From Athripsodes cinereus (taxonomy: Eukaryota > Arthropoda > Insecta > Trichoptera > Leptoceridae): 64,000 bases of DNA. A model generated the notes under the pieces. The model worked only from the letters and a program-made list of their open reading frames with translations, did no database searches and was not told the origin of the DNA. The translations under genes and the position numbers were made by a program. The DNA lies in assembly GCA_947579605.1 (NCBI GenBank), contig OX388314.1:25988000-26051999 (forward strand). Reading direction: 5' to 3'. Shown in pieces: positions 33,331-45,590 of this stretch (position 1 is its first letter; each line of letters starts with the position of its first letter).

Positions 33331-33896
33331 GCGGAGTAAACATTTATGTCATTAAATCACGGGGTCCCGGATTTAGTTTTCGACCATGGCAAAATGATGA
33401 ATGAACTTTTTTTCAAATTGTTCTGGGTCTAGGTGTTACATGTACATACATATTATTGTGTTAAGTGCATTAAACATTTCTGTATCGCCATGTCAGTACA
33501 ATAATCATAATACAATAATCATAATGTTTTAATTTGGGATTTGCTCGATATGTGTTAATTGTCTATACATTTTCTGTGATGTTAAATTAAAATTAAATTA
33601 AAATGGAATTAGTACACTAAATATTTTGAGGTTCACTTACGTTACGATGCATTTCATATGATTTAAAAAAAAATAATAAAAATATCTCCGTACTTTTCCA
33701 TTATAACGCAGATAGATTTTTATTGAGCACTGTGGCTCGATTTGCGTAATATTTGTTAATTCTTTGACAAACGAATACAAAAACAAAATGAAAATCAAAT
33801 AACAAGTAACACAATATTGTTTATAATATTTACCAAATAATCATTTTCCAATATCGTGACATACGTTGGTATACCATGTCCTCGAATGCCAAACGT
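33331..33896. other. AT-rich non-coding sequence
   Basis: No gene or recognised element is seen. Confidence 0.35.
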
Positions 33897-34015
33897 GGTC
33901 GTTTGAGCCAGCTAGTTCTTAGGCGTCGGGACGCCTTTCTCACTTATTCCGATTGGTTTTTGCACAGTACTACATGGTTCTCCAACCGAGATGTCTGGTT
34001 AACTAACACAATATC
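33897..34015. repeat. MITE family A relic
   Basis: 'gagccagctagttcttaggc', 'gggacgcctttctcact', 'attccgattgg' and 'catggttctccaaccgagat' match one half of the family A element at 1300-1420. The other arm is not seen. Confidence 0.6.
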
Positions 34016-36094
34016 TATGGAACCGGGAAAGATGGTCAAAGTCATTATATAACCATCCTAACTATTGTTAAGATTTGGCCAATTTTTTTTATTGGCCGAA
34101 TGCGTTTTTGGCCGAAACTAGCCGAATTTAATAAAATTTCGGTCGATCGCTACTTAAAAACCTCTTAATATACTAACAAGACAAGACTCAAAAGCGCCGA
34201 AACGGATCCCAAAAATCTCAATTCCAGGAATTAGGGATCAACACGGCGATATTTTATGTAGATACAATATATTATTTACATACACATTTTTGTTTTCTGT
34301 CTTACTTGGACCTATGCAATTTTATATTTAGCATCCTTTTCTGTCTCGAATAGTGTTACCAGTTTTGCTGCTTGTTTTATTGCATTTGTATATTTAAAAA
34401 AAGAACCAAACCAGAACGATTGTTATTCACACACTCGGAACCATTGAGAGAAGTATATTCTAAGGAATGTTAGCTCTGTATTTTAGAAATATAATAGCAT
34501 TTCTATACAAACATACAGCGCAACCTTAGAAAAAAAATGTTATGAATTATTGATTTCTACGCGAAAAAAAAGTATAAACTAAATAGGGAACATGCATGTG
34601 TGAGGAATATGAATAAATGTTATCAATTTATATTAATAAATATACGCTGATCATGAATATCCTAATAAGAAACCATAAAATAAAACTTTTCATTCATTAT
34701 TTTCATTTTAAAAATCCATATTTTCTGTAATTGAATTAGTCCGGTGTGACGTCGCTAGTCGCTATTTTGTATTGCCACACGTTTCACTCTTAGTACTGTT
34801 TGTAGCGCCTGATATTGTCAAACACTGCTCCGCCACGAGTGGACCTTTTTGCGGCGAAGTGTGAAAATTGCTTTTTTAAATGGCGATAAAAACCTTAAAA
34901 ATGCACATTTAAAAATATAAAAAGTACCATAATTTTTCTAATTTTCTGTACTATTTTTTGGGTTGAAATTTTTTTTTTGAGAATGTTCCCTATTGTGGAA
35001 AATGGAAAGATGTTTCTTTCTATTCTCGGCATTGCTCATAGAGTAATCATCAATTGAATTTCGAACATGTACACTTTAGGTATTAGATTCTACTAGATTT
35101 AAAAAAAAAACTCTTTTTTGTTGTAGGCAATAAAAGCTAAATATGATAGGCGTGTTTATTACTTGTAGGCAATCTCTTTCAGTAAACTTATTTATAAAAT
35201 GCGGTTACTTTATTTCGTAAAAATATTTTATTTATCAAGGTATCTTTTTCTTCTACTAGTGGGTTGTGATGGTAGGGATATATACCTGATTAGGTGAAAT
35301 CATTACACAAAGTCAAATCAAACAATGTTTCTCAGGAAAACATTATCAACAAATTAATAAAGCAGCAAAATACCCATATGTTATTTACTGTTGTTAAGAA
35401 AAACTCTTTTAGATAAATATGTAGGTACGTAATTTTAACAAATAAGAAATACAATTTTGATATGAGTAACCAAAATCAGTATGAAAAATTATATCGAATG
35501 AAAATATTTACAAATTGTTTGTTTTTCTTGCCAGGGTCCAAATGTTCTTGTTTTAAAAATTATGATTAAAATTAATTGTAAGATGGTAGGTGGTGTAAAT
35601 AGCGGCCTCACCCACTCTACCCAAAAATAATAATTTAGTAATGAATCTATATTCAATACAAAAATCAACTCAAGTGAATTTAAATGTCGGAAAATTCGTA
35701 TGATAAATTGAGAAGGTGGAAATTGTTTGGTCAATATCGACAATAATGAAACAAACACACTGTAGATTAGGTTCAATATACTATTATAGTTGATGATCGG
35801 TTACTGGGCACCTGCTTAACTGTTAGTTTAACTAAGTATAACTTTTGATTAACAAGTAGTACCTATAGTAATAATATAATCTTATTATAACTGACCCCGT
35901 GTACGCTCCACTAACTGAACGACAGGTCAACCATCGTAACAGTTAGTTAATATAATTATTAACTACATAACTTTATAAATTACGTTTAATTCCTAATCTG
36001 ATAAATGTAATAAAGCTGATTTAGTCTATTATGATTATAATATATGATTTGACTACCTATTCAAATGTAGGTAGTTGGAAGGTAGTCTTTTCAC
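34016..36094. other. AT-rich non-coding sequence
   Basis: No gene is seen in about 2 kb. The segment 34738-34870 is somewhat GC-richer ('gtgtgacgtcgctagtcgct') but has no ORF or recognised motif. Confidence 0.35.
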
Positions 36095-36310
36095 TCATTC
36101 CATCGCGGCTTTTCCCATAGGTGGCCAGTGGACTTACTGTAGGTATCTGAAACCCGTCTTTGCTAAACCATTCAGAATAGATGGTATACCTCGCCCGTAA
36201 ATTGAAGATGTGAATTATCTAATATGGGATGTTTTACAAATACTTGCCTTTTGTAGCAGACTCAAAAATTTACAGATATACTTAAGTGAAAGACTTATGC
36301 ATTGCAGGGG
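36095..36310 (+). repeat. Diverged DR1 copy
   Basis: 'ccataggtggccagtggact', 'gatggtatacctcgcccg', 'taaattgaagatgtgaatta', 'acttgccttttgtagcagac' and 'aaaatttacagat' follow the DR1 order. Confidence 0.5.
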
Positions 36311-37049
36311 AAACACGAAATGGGAAATTAATGCTAGGTGTAAAGTAATCAAAATAATTTTCTTTTTTCCTACATTTTTTCTTAGCACTGAGTGCTTAAG
36401 CAGGTTGTGAGTGAAAAGCACAATCCATGTAGAAGAGGATTGGTAGTAAAAAGGATAAAGCCATTATTCGTTAGGTTTCAGTCGAAAGGAAGAATTGTAA
36501 TAATTTGCAAGAGTGTAATCTGAATAAGACTTGCCTCCTTGATATGATCAGCATCTACGAAAGGTTTTGATCAAATAATTATCACAACTATATTTTTGAT
36601 CATTTTTAAAAGAGGGATGTTAAAGTTACATAGAATAAGATGTGGCGGGTTGACAATTGAAAAAGTTAAGAGTATTATTATATTCCATATTTACTTCGTC
36701 CAATATTATGGCATCATTAAATTAATCTTGAATAACTCCAGGTTCTACGTCACGCGGAAAACTTTGGCGCACTTTGAATATACCTATTTGTGGTGAACCC
36801 TTGCCCCAATACTCACACGATTGCTGGTTGGAAGCATTTAGTTTAGGGTCGGACGACGTGATTTCATAGCTGCTGGGCCTTGGGATACGAAAAGGTATGA
36901 CGGGTGTACGTGTAACCTATATATTATATAAGAAGAAGATTTTGTGACTTTGATTGTTTTATTGTTTACTAGCACGTAGATGATTTGGTCGGTACTACAT
37001 GATGCCATGATTGTTTAGATAAATAGATAGACAGATAAAGTTCACATTA
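36311..37049. other. AT-rich non-coding sequence
   Basis: No gene is seen. Confidence 0.35.
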
Positions 37050-37105
37050 CATTATCTTAATGATGAGAACGGAAGCTCTTGAAAGCTTCTCGTGATAAAT
37101 AAAGT
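37050..37105 (+). ncRNA. Inactive relative of the 63374-63423 hammerhead-like motif
   Basis: GATGAGAACGGAAGCTCTTG followed by AAAGCTTCTCGTGATAAAT and AAAGTC aligns with the minus-strand motif at 63374-63423. The core CTGA is changed to TTAA and stem II has a mismatch, so cleavage is not expected. It shows that this motif is a dispersed family. Confidence 0.5.
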
Positions 37106-40100
37106 CTTCTGGAACTACGACATAAATAAATGTATGTTTTACTTAAACACATTCATTCACGGATGTTATAAGTAGGTTAGAAGTAGGCTTTGATGAGTAG
37201 GCACGTAGGTATATAGAAAGTACCTTACAAAAAGATGTAGGATTGTTAGTAAGATATTATAAATGGTTTCTTAACTAGACATGGCGCGACATTAAGAGCG
37301 CTCTGAGCAGTGGGCAGTACTCCTACAAGCATTGGTAGTAGTAATAATATTATGTACTTTGCAGGTAAGTACTTTACTTTTGGTTTGGTACTTGGGTACT
37401 CTCTCGACGCCGACACGATAATAGAAATCATGATCGATAAATAAGAACATAGTATATCCGAACTAGAAATCCTAGATGTTCTATCAATATATAATAATAA
37501 AACATATTCTGTATGCTCTGTACAGGGTTTCCAATGGAGCCTTTATTTTTACGGAGTTATTGTAGAAATATAATTATATATTATGACATTCCCCTAAGCC
37601 ATAAAAATTTTAAAAAAATATCGTAAGTGACATGCCTAAATATCACCTTCTGGCTTATATACTAAATCATCCACTAATTGTTTATGCTATTTTTGATTAT
37701 TTATTTATATTTATTTTTGTCTGACAAGATGAGTGTATTGTTTTTCTGCCACAACATAGCCGTATGTCTAGCGTGGTATAGTCATATACTTGTGCATATT
37801 TTTATGTCTTTTGAAATTGTGATGAACATTATTTCAAAAAAGAAAATTTACCTATAATTTCAATTTACCTATGCCTAAATATCAATTTGTAAAAAGTGAA
37901 TTTTCTTTAGATGAAGGCTGGGTTTTGCAAATAACTACTTTTTATAAGACACACGTAAACTTTTAAAAGAAAGAGTGAAAAACCTATTTTGTTACTAGAA
38001 ATTCACGGTAGTGGTGATTCAATTTATTTTTAAAAATGATTCATAAAAATGATTCGATTTATATCAATATTGTCTACCTATTATTGCATAAATTAAATGA
38101 TATGCAAATAAAGTAAACTTTTGAAAACAATTCCAAGAAAATAAATATAATCAGCAATGAGTCGTTTTGGATGATTCGACAATAATTATTCAAAAAGCAA
38201 CATTTTTCTAATGAATCATTCAATTTATTAATCGTGATTCAAAAATATTTTTTAAATGAGTAGTTAAAAAATATTCACTTAATTCCAATTCATAATACCA
38301 ATTTATATAAAAATAATACTAATATTTGAAAATTAATTAATTCTGGGAGTCCTGAAATATTTATCGACACATCGTAAGTTGACTCAACACTAAAAACTGA
38401 TCATAAATACTTCAATTTATTGTTTAACATTTAAACATGATTCTTTTGAATGATCCGTTCGCTAACAATTCATTTCCTAGACCGGTGAATCATTTGAATG
38501 AATCAAATCTATAGAGGAATTATAATTTATCAAAGGTATTTTATTATAGGGGTTTTAACACCATCGAATATTTTTCTATGTAATTTCACACACTTTATTA
38601 ACTACTTATTATATACTCGTAGATGTCCATTCTTTTTAATTGTATTTTTAAGGTTAGTTGGAAGGTACATTATATTTACGATGCCGATACTATAAGTTGA
38701 CTACTTTTTTGTGAATACCTATTTCAATTTCTAATCATTCTGAATTCAATAGTTCAGAATGAATTCACAATCACAATGAATTCAGTAATCTGTAATGATC
38801 GGTTATAGAAAGTTTATGACAGAGAAATATTGGGGAAGGCTTGTGTTCAGCCGTCGACAGCAATAGGTTTGTAAGTTAGTTATCTATGAACAGTAAAGTG
38901 TATATAAACGTATAAACAAAACCCAAATTTGATGATGCATTTGATTAGATATTATGTGAACCTTAAATTGACTCGACGATTTTCTTCAAGTATGATTAAT
39001 AGGTAGGATTACATATGAAACTCCTAACAACGTATATACAAACACTATCTCCATTTGTATCAGTATGTTATGCACGAGATATTTGACTTTTATCATAACC
39101 TGATGCTGATGATGTGCACAGTATCTCCAACAACAAAGGCATGTAAATTATCTCTGAGCCATAAACAAATACCTGACGCACCTGACAGGGTCTTTACGGT
39201 ATTAGAATAATATTTACCAAATGTCACTTTTTATCTTCCTTTTTTTCGGAGTATTTGAATAGTTTTCACATTTCAACTCAATTACTATTTGCTGTACTGA
39301 ATATAATTTAATCAATGCAGGTAGTGCAGTAATATAAATTGAAATTCGTTTAACACATTTTTCTTATATAAGATATTTCCGATTCAATAGCCAAAGCATT
39401 TCATAATTTCTCAAATGAAAGGATAACAATGGGTTGGACTGATCAGATCATGGAGCTGTTATTCCGTCAATTTGCGGTGCGATACACCAGTCTGAAAATA
39501 TAAGAGGATGACGCAGAGTTGTCCATGAGGGGTTATCCGGAGAATACAACCCCCAAAATTGGGGAAATGAGTGAAAAGAGAGTAATATATGTAAATAGCA
39601 ATGGAGAATAGCAAACTTGAATTACGTAAGTGAGAATTCACATAGATATGATATTACATAGAGCTTTAGCAATATCGTGGAAAAGTATTGGTCTGATCGA
39701 AAAGAGGTTTGTTTCTACCCTACATACGATCATTATTTCATAAGCTTTTTCCTGTACAAACTTTAAAACTCTATCAAGTTAAATTTCGAAAAATACTTAA
39801 GCTTTATCATAAGATCTAGATGTAGGTCCCTTCCAAAGCTCTTTCATTGGTGGTAAAAAATAAATAACTTCATTAAAAAAAAAATATAAAATTATATAAG
39901 TGACATCCCTGCAAGCATAATCAGCATGTACCTACGAAGACCATTGACACCTAGGCGCCATTAATTTACTATGTGCTCTATATTATCTCCACTGCTCTAC
40001 TCTAGCTATATTATATATGCCAACAGAGCCTACAGAGGTGTACATAATTTATAATATGATACTATACAATGTACAACATTACATATATCGTTACATTTTA

Positions 40101-40329
40101 ACATGTCATTATTATTTTATTTTGTACGTACACGCACTTCGTTGTTACATGTCAACTATATACAAACCTACAAACACCTTTTGGTTATTAATTATTATGA
40201 TTATAAAATATATCAATATTGTACCGTAAACCTACAAGATTTGCAGCGCGGTATATTTTTTCACAATTATTGTGTTCCAACATTTATAATAACAATAATA
40301 ATATTATGATGTTTCACTCCATATCACTA
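37106..40329. other. Long AT-rich non-coding stretch
   Basis: About 3.2 kb without any supported gene, RNA or repeat. Many short tracts of 'gattca'-like words occur at 38020-38520, but no clear periodic structure is visible. Confidence 0.35.
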
Positions 40330-40390
40330 AGATGATAATGGTCTCTTTCCTACTAGTGCTGAAGCATAGGACATCCTTTATACCTACCGA
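40330..40390. repeat. LINE terminal relic
   Basis: 'tcctactagtgctgaagcat' plus 'aggacat' resembles the 'cactgctggacataggcct' signature near the ends of lepidopteran LINE copies; compare 7478-7495 and 49500-49540. Confidence 0.35.
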
Positions 40391-40614
40391 GGGTTGCAAA
40401 AGTTAATATGTACTATCTTACAAACTTTTTCAATCTACGCTAGTTTAAAAACTGGCTGCAAAATTTGATCGGCCGCAAATCCGATTTTTTCTTTGAAATA
40501 CCAATCCAATATATCTTTGTATTGTACAGTGTTTATTTAATTTCAATCTTGTCAGAATAGTTTCAGTAGTAATAATAACAGCGTTTCGAAATTCTAAATA
40601 AAAACAATAAATGC

Positions 40615-40860
40615 TTGACAATGGTCACAGATATTATGGATTGTGATGCAAAGTTTCAAATTGCAATGGCGAGACGGGGTGATGTAAGCCTGTCCTCGAA
40701 TGGCGATCATGAAGTAATAAAAGAAACATCGGTAGACCACAAAATAGATGGACTGGCGACATTATTCCAGTCGCCGGACGAAAATTGGTGCAGAGGGTTG
40801 ACATAATGATTGACATTTGGAAAAGTTTAGAAGTAGCCCATACCTATCCAGTAATGGAAA
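40615..40860 (+). pseudogene. Degenerate LINE ORF2 C-terminal fragment
   Basis: One frame gives MARRGD and, further on, VDHKIDGLA. A shift at about 40760 gives DIIPVAGRKLVQRVD, then WKSLEVAHTYP. Together these resemble the 'ARR-D ... DDI---AG--W---A-DR--W-SL-EA' tail of non-LTR retrotransposon proteins. Frameshifts and missing residues show it is dead. Confidence 0.55.
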
Positions 40861-41339
40861 AATGACTGACTATAAGATGAGTGGATTACAGTGTTTTGAC
40901 AAAAATTGAGACGTGAGATGTTCAACCCTTTTACAAATTTTACAACTTCAGCAGTCTGACGATAGTCTTGAACATTTAATCCTCAGATCCAGGGTTTAAT
41001 TCGTCCTCTTTCCAACCTACTATACCTACAATAGCACGTTGCAAACTAACTTTACAGGTTTTTGGGGTATATCTGAGTTTATTTATTGTATTTCAACACA
41101 ATATTTTATTTTATTTAGAAATATTTACGGCAAAAACCTTTGACATGTTAAACCTCTGTATACATACAAAACATGTAAAGGAACGATCTGTTATTTGAAT
41201 ATTCGGCAATTGCTTTTATAAGTATACAGGTAAACTTTACAATATCATACAATCATTTAACACATATACAAAAATATAAACAAAAAACATAGCCACCCTC
41301 CAGTTCAAGTAAAAATTAAATTCAAAATTTTAATTTTAA
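40861..41339. other. AT-rich non-coding sequence
   Basis: No gene is seen. Confidence 0.35.
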
Positions 41340-41560
41340 ATACAAATCACACAAGTGGGGTAACCAGCCGACAAGCTGCATATAATAAACATGCAAGCTG
41401 TCCTCTCCATGCCAATAAAAAATCAAAACATTCAGGATGGGTGGCAAGCCTCATCGCTGAATTTAAGATGTAAAATGTCTTTCTTTCGAAGACCTGCCTT
41501 TTACAGAACACTAGAAAATTTACGGATAAGAGTGGGAGACCAATTCTTTATCGGGTGCTC
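41340..41560 (+). repeat. Dispersed repeat DR1 copy
   Basis: 'cacaagtggggtaaccagcc', 'catgcaagctgtcctctcca', 'ttcaggatgggtggcaagcc', 'tcatcgctgaatttaagatg' and 'ggataagagtgggagacc' are in DR1 order. Confidence 0.75.
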
Positions 41561-42339
41561 ACAAATATAATAAATTAATTTAAAAATAAATCCAAACATC
41601 CTATTATCATAAGAACAAAAACGAAATAAAAAAATAAAAAGATTAACGCCAGGAGTTTCTTACAAATCCGGATTAATATTTTTAATGTCGAAAAAATATA
41701 CGATAACAAGTTCAAAGAAGGCTAGTTTTCGTAGTAAGAAATAGTCTCCCCTATTTTTTTTTTGTCAATCAAAGGTGTCTATGGTGAATATAAATTAACA
41801 AAGTACCTACAAAAGGACTCAACTATTGATCATAATACTGTATTGTGAGTAGGTAGGTATGTATATAGTTGTGTAGTGTTATTATGAATGAATTTTATAA
41901 ATACACTAATCTCCACACCACAATAAAACACGTTGCGAAATCTTTTGCATGAATCAAATCAAATACCCGTATATGTGGCTAATAATATTATGGCGAAGGC
42001 AGATCCTTTAATCGAGAAGATAAACAGTGGTGTAAACAGTTGTGCCCAAGGCGCAGATTCTCGATGCGATACCTTAATCTAGTGTCTTGAAAACAAATTT
42101 GCTCATTTGTTTAGTATCAAAACGCAGGGATTACAGAGGCAAACCATGAAGCGCTAACATTGATCAACTGGTGAAAGACAGTCATGCGCCTTAACATATA
42201 CGTATAACGGTAAAATCTGGCAGAAGGCAGAGAAGATTAGAAAATTCTATACTTTATTATATAAAAATCAAACCCGTCCATATAAATATGACTTGTACTA
42301 AAAATCTAAAAATATATAAGGTACGTATGTAATAACGAA
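41561..42339. other. AT-rich non-coding sequence
   Basis: No gene is seen. Around 42020-42200 the base composition is less AT-biased, but no frame or motif is recognised. Confidence 0.35.
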
Positions 42340-42430
42340 AATATCCCTCAAAGCACGAGCTTTGCTCAAATTTGAGGGAATCAGGAATATGTTTACTGTG
42401 CATTTAAATAAATAAATAAACTATTATTGT
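42340..42430 (+). repeat. Hairpin-bearing retroelement 3' end (DR3)
   Basis: CCCTCAAAGCACGAG, TTTGC, and TCAAATTTGAGGG form a hairpin. An AAATAAATAAATAAA tail follows. Related minus-strand copies are at 53690-53830 and 53985-54110. Confidence 0.5.
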
Positions 42431-42469
42431 TATAAAACAAAATAATTATTATTTTTATGTTGGATAATT

Positions 42470-42600
42470 TATTCAGCGACGTTTAATGGAGCATCCATCT
42501 CAAGGGCGCGGGAAACTATATTCGAAGAGCAATGTCTTCAACTTGCAAACAACTTGCAAAAATGTATATTTATACCAATAAATATATTTGAATTTGAATT
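42470..42600. repeat. Copy of the LINE 3' region seen at 10000-10100
   Basis: 'ttggataatttattcagcga', 'cgtttaatggagcatc', 'aagggcgcgggaaactat' and 'agagcaatgtctt' parallel 10004-10090. The segment ends AATAAATATATTTGAATTTG. Confidence 0.6.
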
Positions 42601-42889
42601 CATGGTTCATTGCACAAAATAACAAATAATGGTGTATAAAATAAAGAAGGGGGATCTAAAATATCATAGCAATTTTATTAATCCCAGCAAACGAGGTTCC
42701 GCCACTGCTGTGTTGTTAATGTCGGCTTCGTGGCAGGTAGATTGTTTGTTCGATGCGAGATGCTGCCCCAGTTTCTGTGAATCGTATCAATGAACCAGCC
42801 ATGCTGGTATGATGTCTGGGAGTGGTGCATTCTGAATGGTATATTACACCTATATGAAACATAATTTAAATATATATATCTATCTAACT
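42601..42889. other. Unassigned moderately GC-rich stretch
   Basis: 'acgaggttccgccactgctg' to 'gtatgatgtctgggagtgg' is richer in GC than its flanks. No frame or element is recognised. Confidence 0.3.
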
Positions 42890-43040
42890 ATACCATTTCG
42901 GCAGCTCCTACATATGGAATAGCCAGCAGACGAACTGTATGCTGTAAACATTCAAGTCATTCTCTCATTTCAACAAAAAATAATGCATTCAGAAGGGTGA
43001 TTTACGGCATCGACGAACTGATGGTGTAATGTAGATATTT
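42890..43040 (+). repeat. Diverged DR1 copy
   Basis: 'taccatttcggcagctccta', 'atagccagcagacg', 'aacattcaagtcattctct', 'aatgcattcagaagggtga' and 'catcgacgaactgat' keep the DR1 order. Confidence 0.5.
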
Positions 43041-43369
43041 CATTCGTGATAAATTTATTTATTTATTTTCACTTATTTATTTAGATTGATGTTATTCAAA
43101 ACAGAAAAAGTTTGAAGTTTATTATTTTAAGATTTTTTTTTATTTATTTATTTATTCATCAAAATTTTTACACATTTTTTTCATAGTTAACTAAAAAAAT
43201 AAATAAAACATATAAATAAATTTATTTGTATCATACAAGAAACTCGAAAGCAACGAAACATGTGAAGGCCCTATTATTTAAATTGTTAAAAATATGTAAA
43301 AATGATTATAAATAACTGTAAAATTACTAACCGCCACAGTTTACAAACATGGATGGATACATTTAAAAA
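43041..43369. other. AT-rich sequence with TTTA microsatellites
   Basis: TTTATTTATTT runs at 43055-43085 and 43140-43160. No gene is seen. Confidence 0.4.
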
Positions 43370-43438
43370 AATGTAAGTATAGGTATATTTTAGGTACATC
43401 ATAGACTTCTTTCGAGCAAAGTCGGGTAAATCAGCTAG
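43370..43438 (+). mobile_element. Helitron 3' terminus
   Basis: 'tctttcgagcaaagtcgggt' then AAATCAGCTAG before a T. A short hairpin-like GC segment about ten bases before CTAG|T is the Helitron 3' signature. The 5' boundary was not found. Confidence 0.6.
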
Positions 43439-43754
43439 TAAAATGTAGGTATAAATGCCGACTGAGATATTATGTAGATTGTACAACATTGTGAACTAGG
43501 TAGATTGGTAGGTAGGTTAAAATATGTCAAGATATTTTAAGTTAGTTATAGTCTGTGTTAGTTGGAATGTCATATCCGTGAGAATATGCAGTTTTTGGAC
43601 ATAGGTGAAATTCTTGGAAGTAAGTAGGTAAGAATTAGATATCTATAAATATTATATATCCCTAGGTATAAACATCGACATAAATAATAGACGAATAACG
43701 CAGTACTAATTCTCTCAAAAAACAAGTTCCAAAATTAATAACAAGACAGTCAAT
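43439..43754. other. AT-rich non-coding sequence
   Basis: No gene is seen. Confidence 0.35.
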
Positions 43755-43945
43755 GTTTACAGTAAATGGAGAATGGGTCTCCCACTCTTTTTCTGTTATT
43801 TTCAAGTGCCCTGTTAAAGACAGCTGGTGTTCGTAAAATCTCACGTATAAGAAATACATCTTCAATTCAGCGATGAGGTGGGTATGTCATATTACCGCCC
43901 ATCCTGAATGTTTTTACTTTTCTAACACAAAGAGGGCGACTTGGA
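43755..43945 (-). repeat. Dispersed repeat DR1 copy
   Basis: Reverse orientation: 'gggtctcccactctttttct', 'aagtgccctgttaaagaca', 'tcttcaattcagcgatgagg', 'gcccatcctgaatgtttt'. Confidence 0.7.
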
Positions 43946-43991
43946 TGTTTATTAAAAGCTTTAATTATGTACTTTTCATAATTATTAGAAT

Positions 43992-44493
43992 TATTTTTTC
44001 ATGTATGCAAGCGAAACTTGGACGTGGTTGAAAAAGGATGAGAGTGGAATAAATGCTGTGGAGATGCGTTCACTCAGAAGAATGGTTGGTAAAACGTTGC
44101 GTGATAGAGTGAAGAATGAGGATATCAAGAGAATGAGCGGATGTGAGAGGAGTGTTGTGGACAGAATGCGTGTAAACAAGTTGAGATGGTTTGGACATGT
44201 TGAGCGAATGCAAGATGAAAGGATGACGAAGAGGATGTATTTATCTGAAAGAAGGGGTGTGAGGAAGCGCGGACGTCCAAGAACCACGTGGCACGATCAC
44301 GTGGACCAAATACTTAAGGACGGACGCGTGCTGAGTAAGAGAAATCGGCGTGCATGTATGAGAAACTGGATGAATGTAGAGGAAGCGAAAGAAGTATGTA
44401 AGGATAGATCTATATGGCGTTCCGTTCTCTCTGCCTACCCCTCCTGGGACATGGCGTGAGGGTATAGTATAGTATAGTAAAGTATTTTTTCAT
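43992..44493 (+). mobile_element. LINE family 2 insertion with 11-bp target-site duplication
   Basis: TATTTTTTCAT at 43992-44002 recurs at 44483-44493 and brackets the insertion. The inside is a 5'-truncated ORF2 end and a (TATAG)n tail (GGTATAGTATAGTATAG). The clean duplication and intact frame suggest recent activity of family 2. Confidence 0.85.
44001..44459 (+). CDS. LINE family 2 ORF2 C-terminal domain
   Basis: An intact 152-codon frame runs to a TGA at 44457-44459. It begins inside the protein with YASETWTWLKKDESGINAVE, continues RSLRRMVGKTLRDRVKNED, KLRWFGHVERMQDERMTKR, a basic RGVRKRGRPRTTWHDHV block, NRRACMRNWMNVEEAKEVCK, and ends SVLSAYPSWDMA. This is the post-RT C-terminal region of an RTE-like non-LTR element. 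The YxSETW motif marks the end of the thumb region. The ATG at 44001 is only the first in-frame codon after truncation. The reverse-strand 98-codon frame is a shadow. Confidence 0.85.
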   Translation: MYASETWTWLKKDESGINAVEMRSLRRMVGKTLRDRVKNEDIKRMSGCERSVVDRMRVNKLRWFGHVERMQDERMTKRMYLSERRGVRKRGRPRTTWHDHVDQILKDGRVLSKRNRRACMRNWMNVEEAKEVCKDRSIWRSVLSAYPSWDMA

Positions 44494-44514
44494 CATCGTG
44501 TCATTTAGACTAAC

Positions 44515-44715
44515 CTCATGAAGTAAACAAGCAAATTATTGTCCTCTCTGCGCTAATAAATTTATTAAGACGTTCAGGATGGATGGAACGCCTTATAGCT
44601 TATTAAAAGATGTTAAATGTCTTGCATGCGATATTTTACGAAAAGGAACGTGCCTTTAACCGTCGAAAACTTACAGAAAAGAGTGGGATGCGGGAGATTC
44701 TATTAATAAGTATAG
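44515..44715 (+). repeat. Dispersed repeat DR1 copy
   Basis: 'attgtcctctctgcgctaat', 'gacgttcaggatggatgg', 'gatattttacgaaaaggaac', 'aaacttacagaaaagagtgg' are in DR1 order. It is followed directly by the SINE. Confidence 0.65.
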
Positions 44716-44896
44716 ATTTTTTTTAAAAAGATATATCTGGGGTTTGTTATAAACTCAAATACAACCTTATACACCTTTCACAGTAGGTAAGCTACCAAAA
44801 GCTTGTGTCGTGAAAGGGGAGTTTGCCGGCACCTGGTATCGAACCACGGACTCCTTGTTCACGAGGCCGAGACTCTACCTCCAGGCTACCGACGAA
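44716..44896 (-). mobile_element. tRNA-derived SINE, copy 5
   Basis: Reverse-oriented full copy: tail at 44716, body complement 'aagcttgtgtcgtgaaaggg', then the B-box complement GGTATCGAACCACGG and the A-box complement at 44871-44892. A four-base insertion near 44788 (TAGG) is private to this copy. Confidence 0.85.
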
Positions 44897-45354
44897 GATA
44901 TAATATTATGATTGATGAAACTCCACGGGACTTAAAACGATAATCGAAACCTTGTAAAACAAAACATTGTAAATCGGAAACTATTTGATACCGTTCAGGT
45001 CGTATATAAGTAGGCATTATAGATACGTCATGGTTATGTATTTCTGTATGCCAGAGCAAAATTACGCTATGTCACGAGAAACTATTTTTCAAGATGTTCA
45101 TTTAGAGATTTTTTAAAAAAAAATACATATTGATATTTTTAAAATATTACTCTATTTGTGGGATATGCCGTGATGGCTTGGTAACAATAGTAGGAAAATA
45201 AAATGCGATTTCAAGGTAGGTGAGAAAAAGGGCATTAAAAAAAAATAAAGTGTGTATTTATGTACTTTTATTTCAATTAGTCGAATGGTGATAAAATTAA
45301 CCAACATTGGTGTAAAATTTTGAATAGTATTGTGTTGAAATGAAATTGGTTTTA
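44897..45354. other. AT-rich non-coding sequence
   Basis: No gene is seen. 'ctctatttgtgggatatgcc' at about 45151 may be a DR1 scrap. Confidence 0.35.
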
Positions 45355-45590
45355 TTTTGTTATTTTTTATTATTTATTTATTTATTTCATTCTTCCCGAC
45401 CCTTTTTACAATATTTTTTTTTATTTTACAATTATTCACAATATATTTCAATGTTACAATATTTCAAGGTTATAATATTTCATATCAAAACAAATTATCA
45501 TAAAAATATCAGTTATACAATTCAATATGCAGAGGGTGAGTTTATTGCTAGAATGCGATGTCTTTCAACTAACCAGGATTTAAATCATTA
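45355..45590 (-). repeat. DR2 copy
   Basis: A TATTTATTTATTTATTTC start, then 'caatatgcagagggtgag', 'gctagaatgcgatgtctt' and 'caactaacca' match DR2. The 88-codon plus frame is incidental. Confidence 0.6.
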
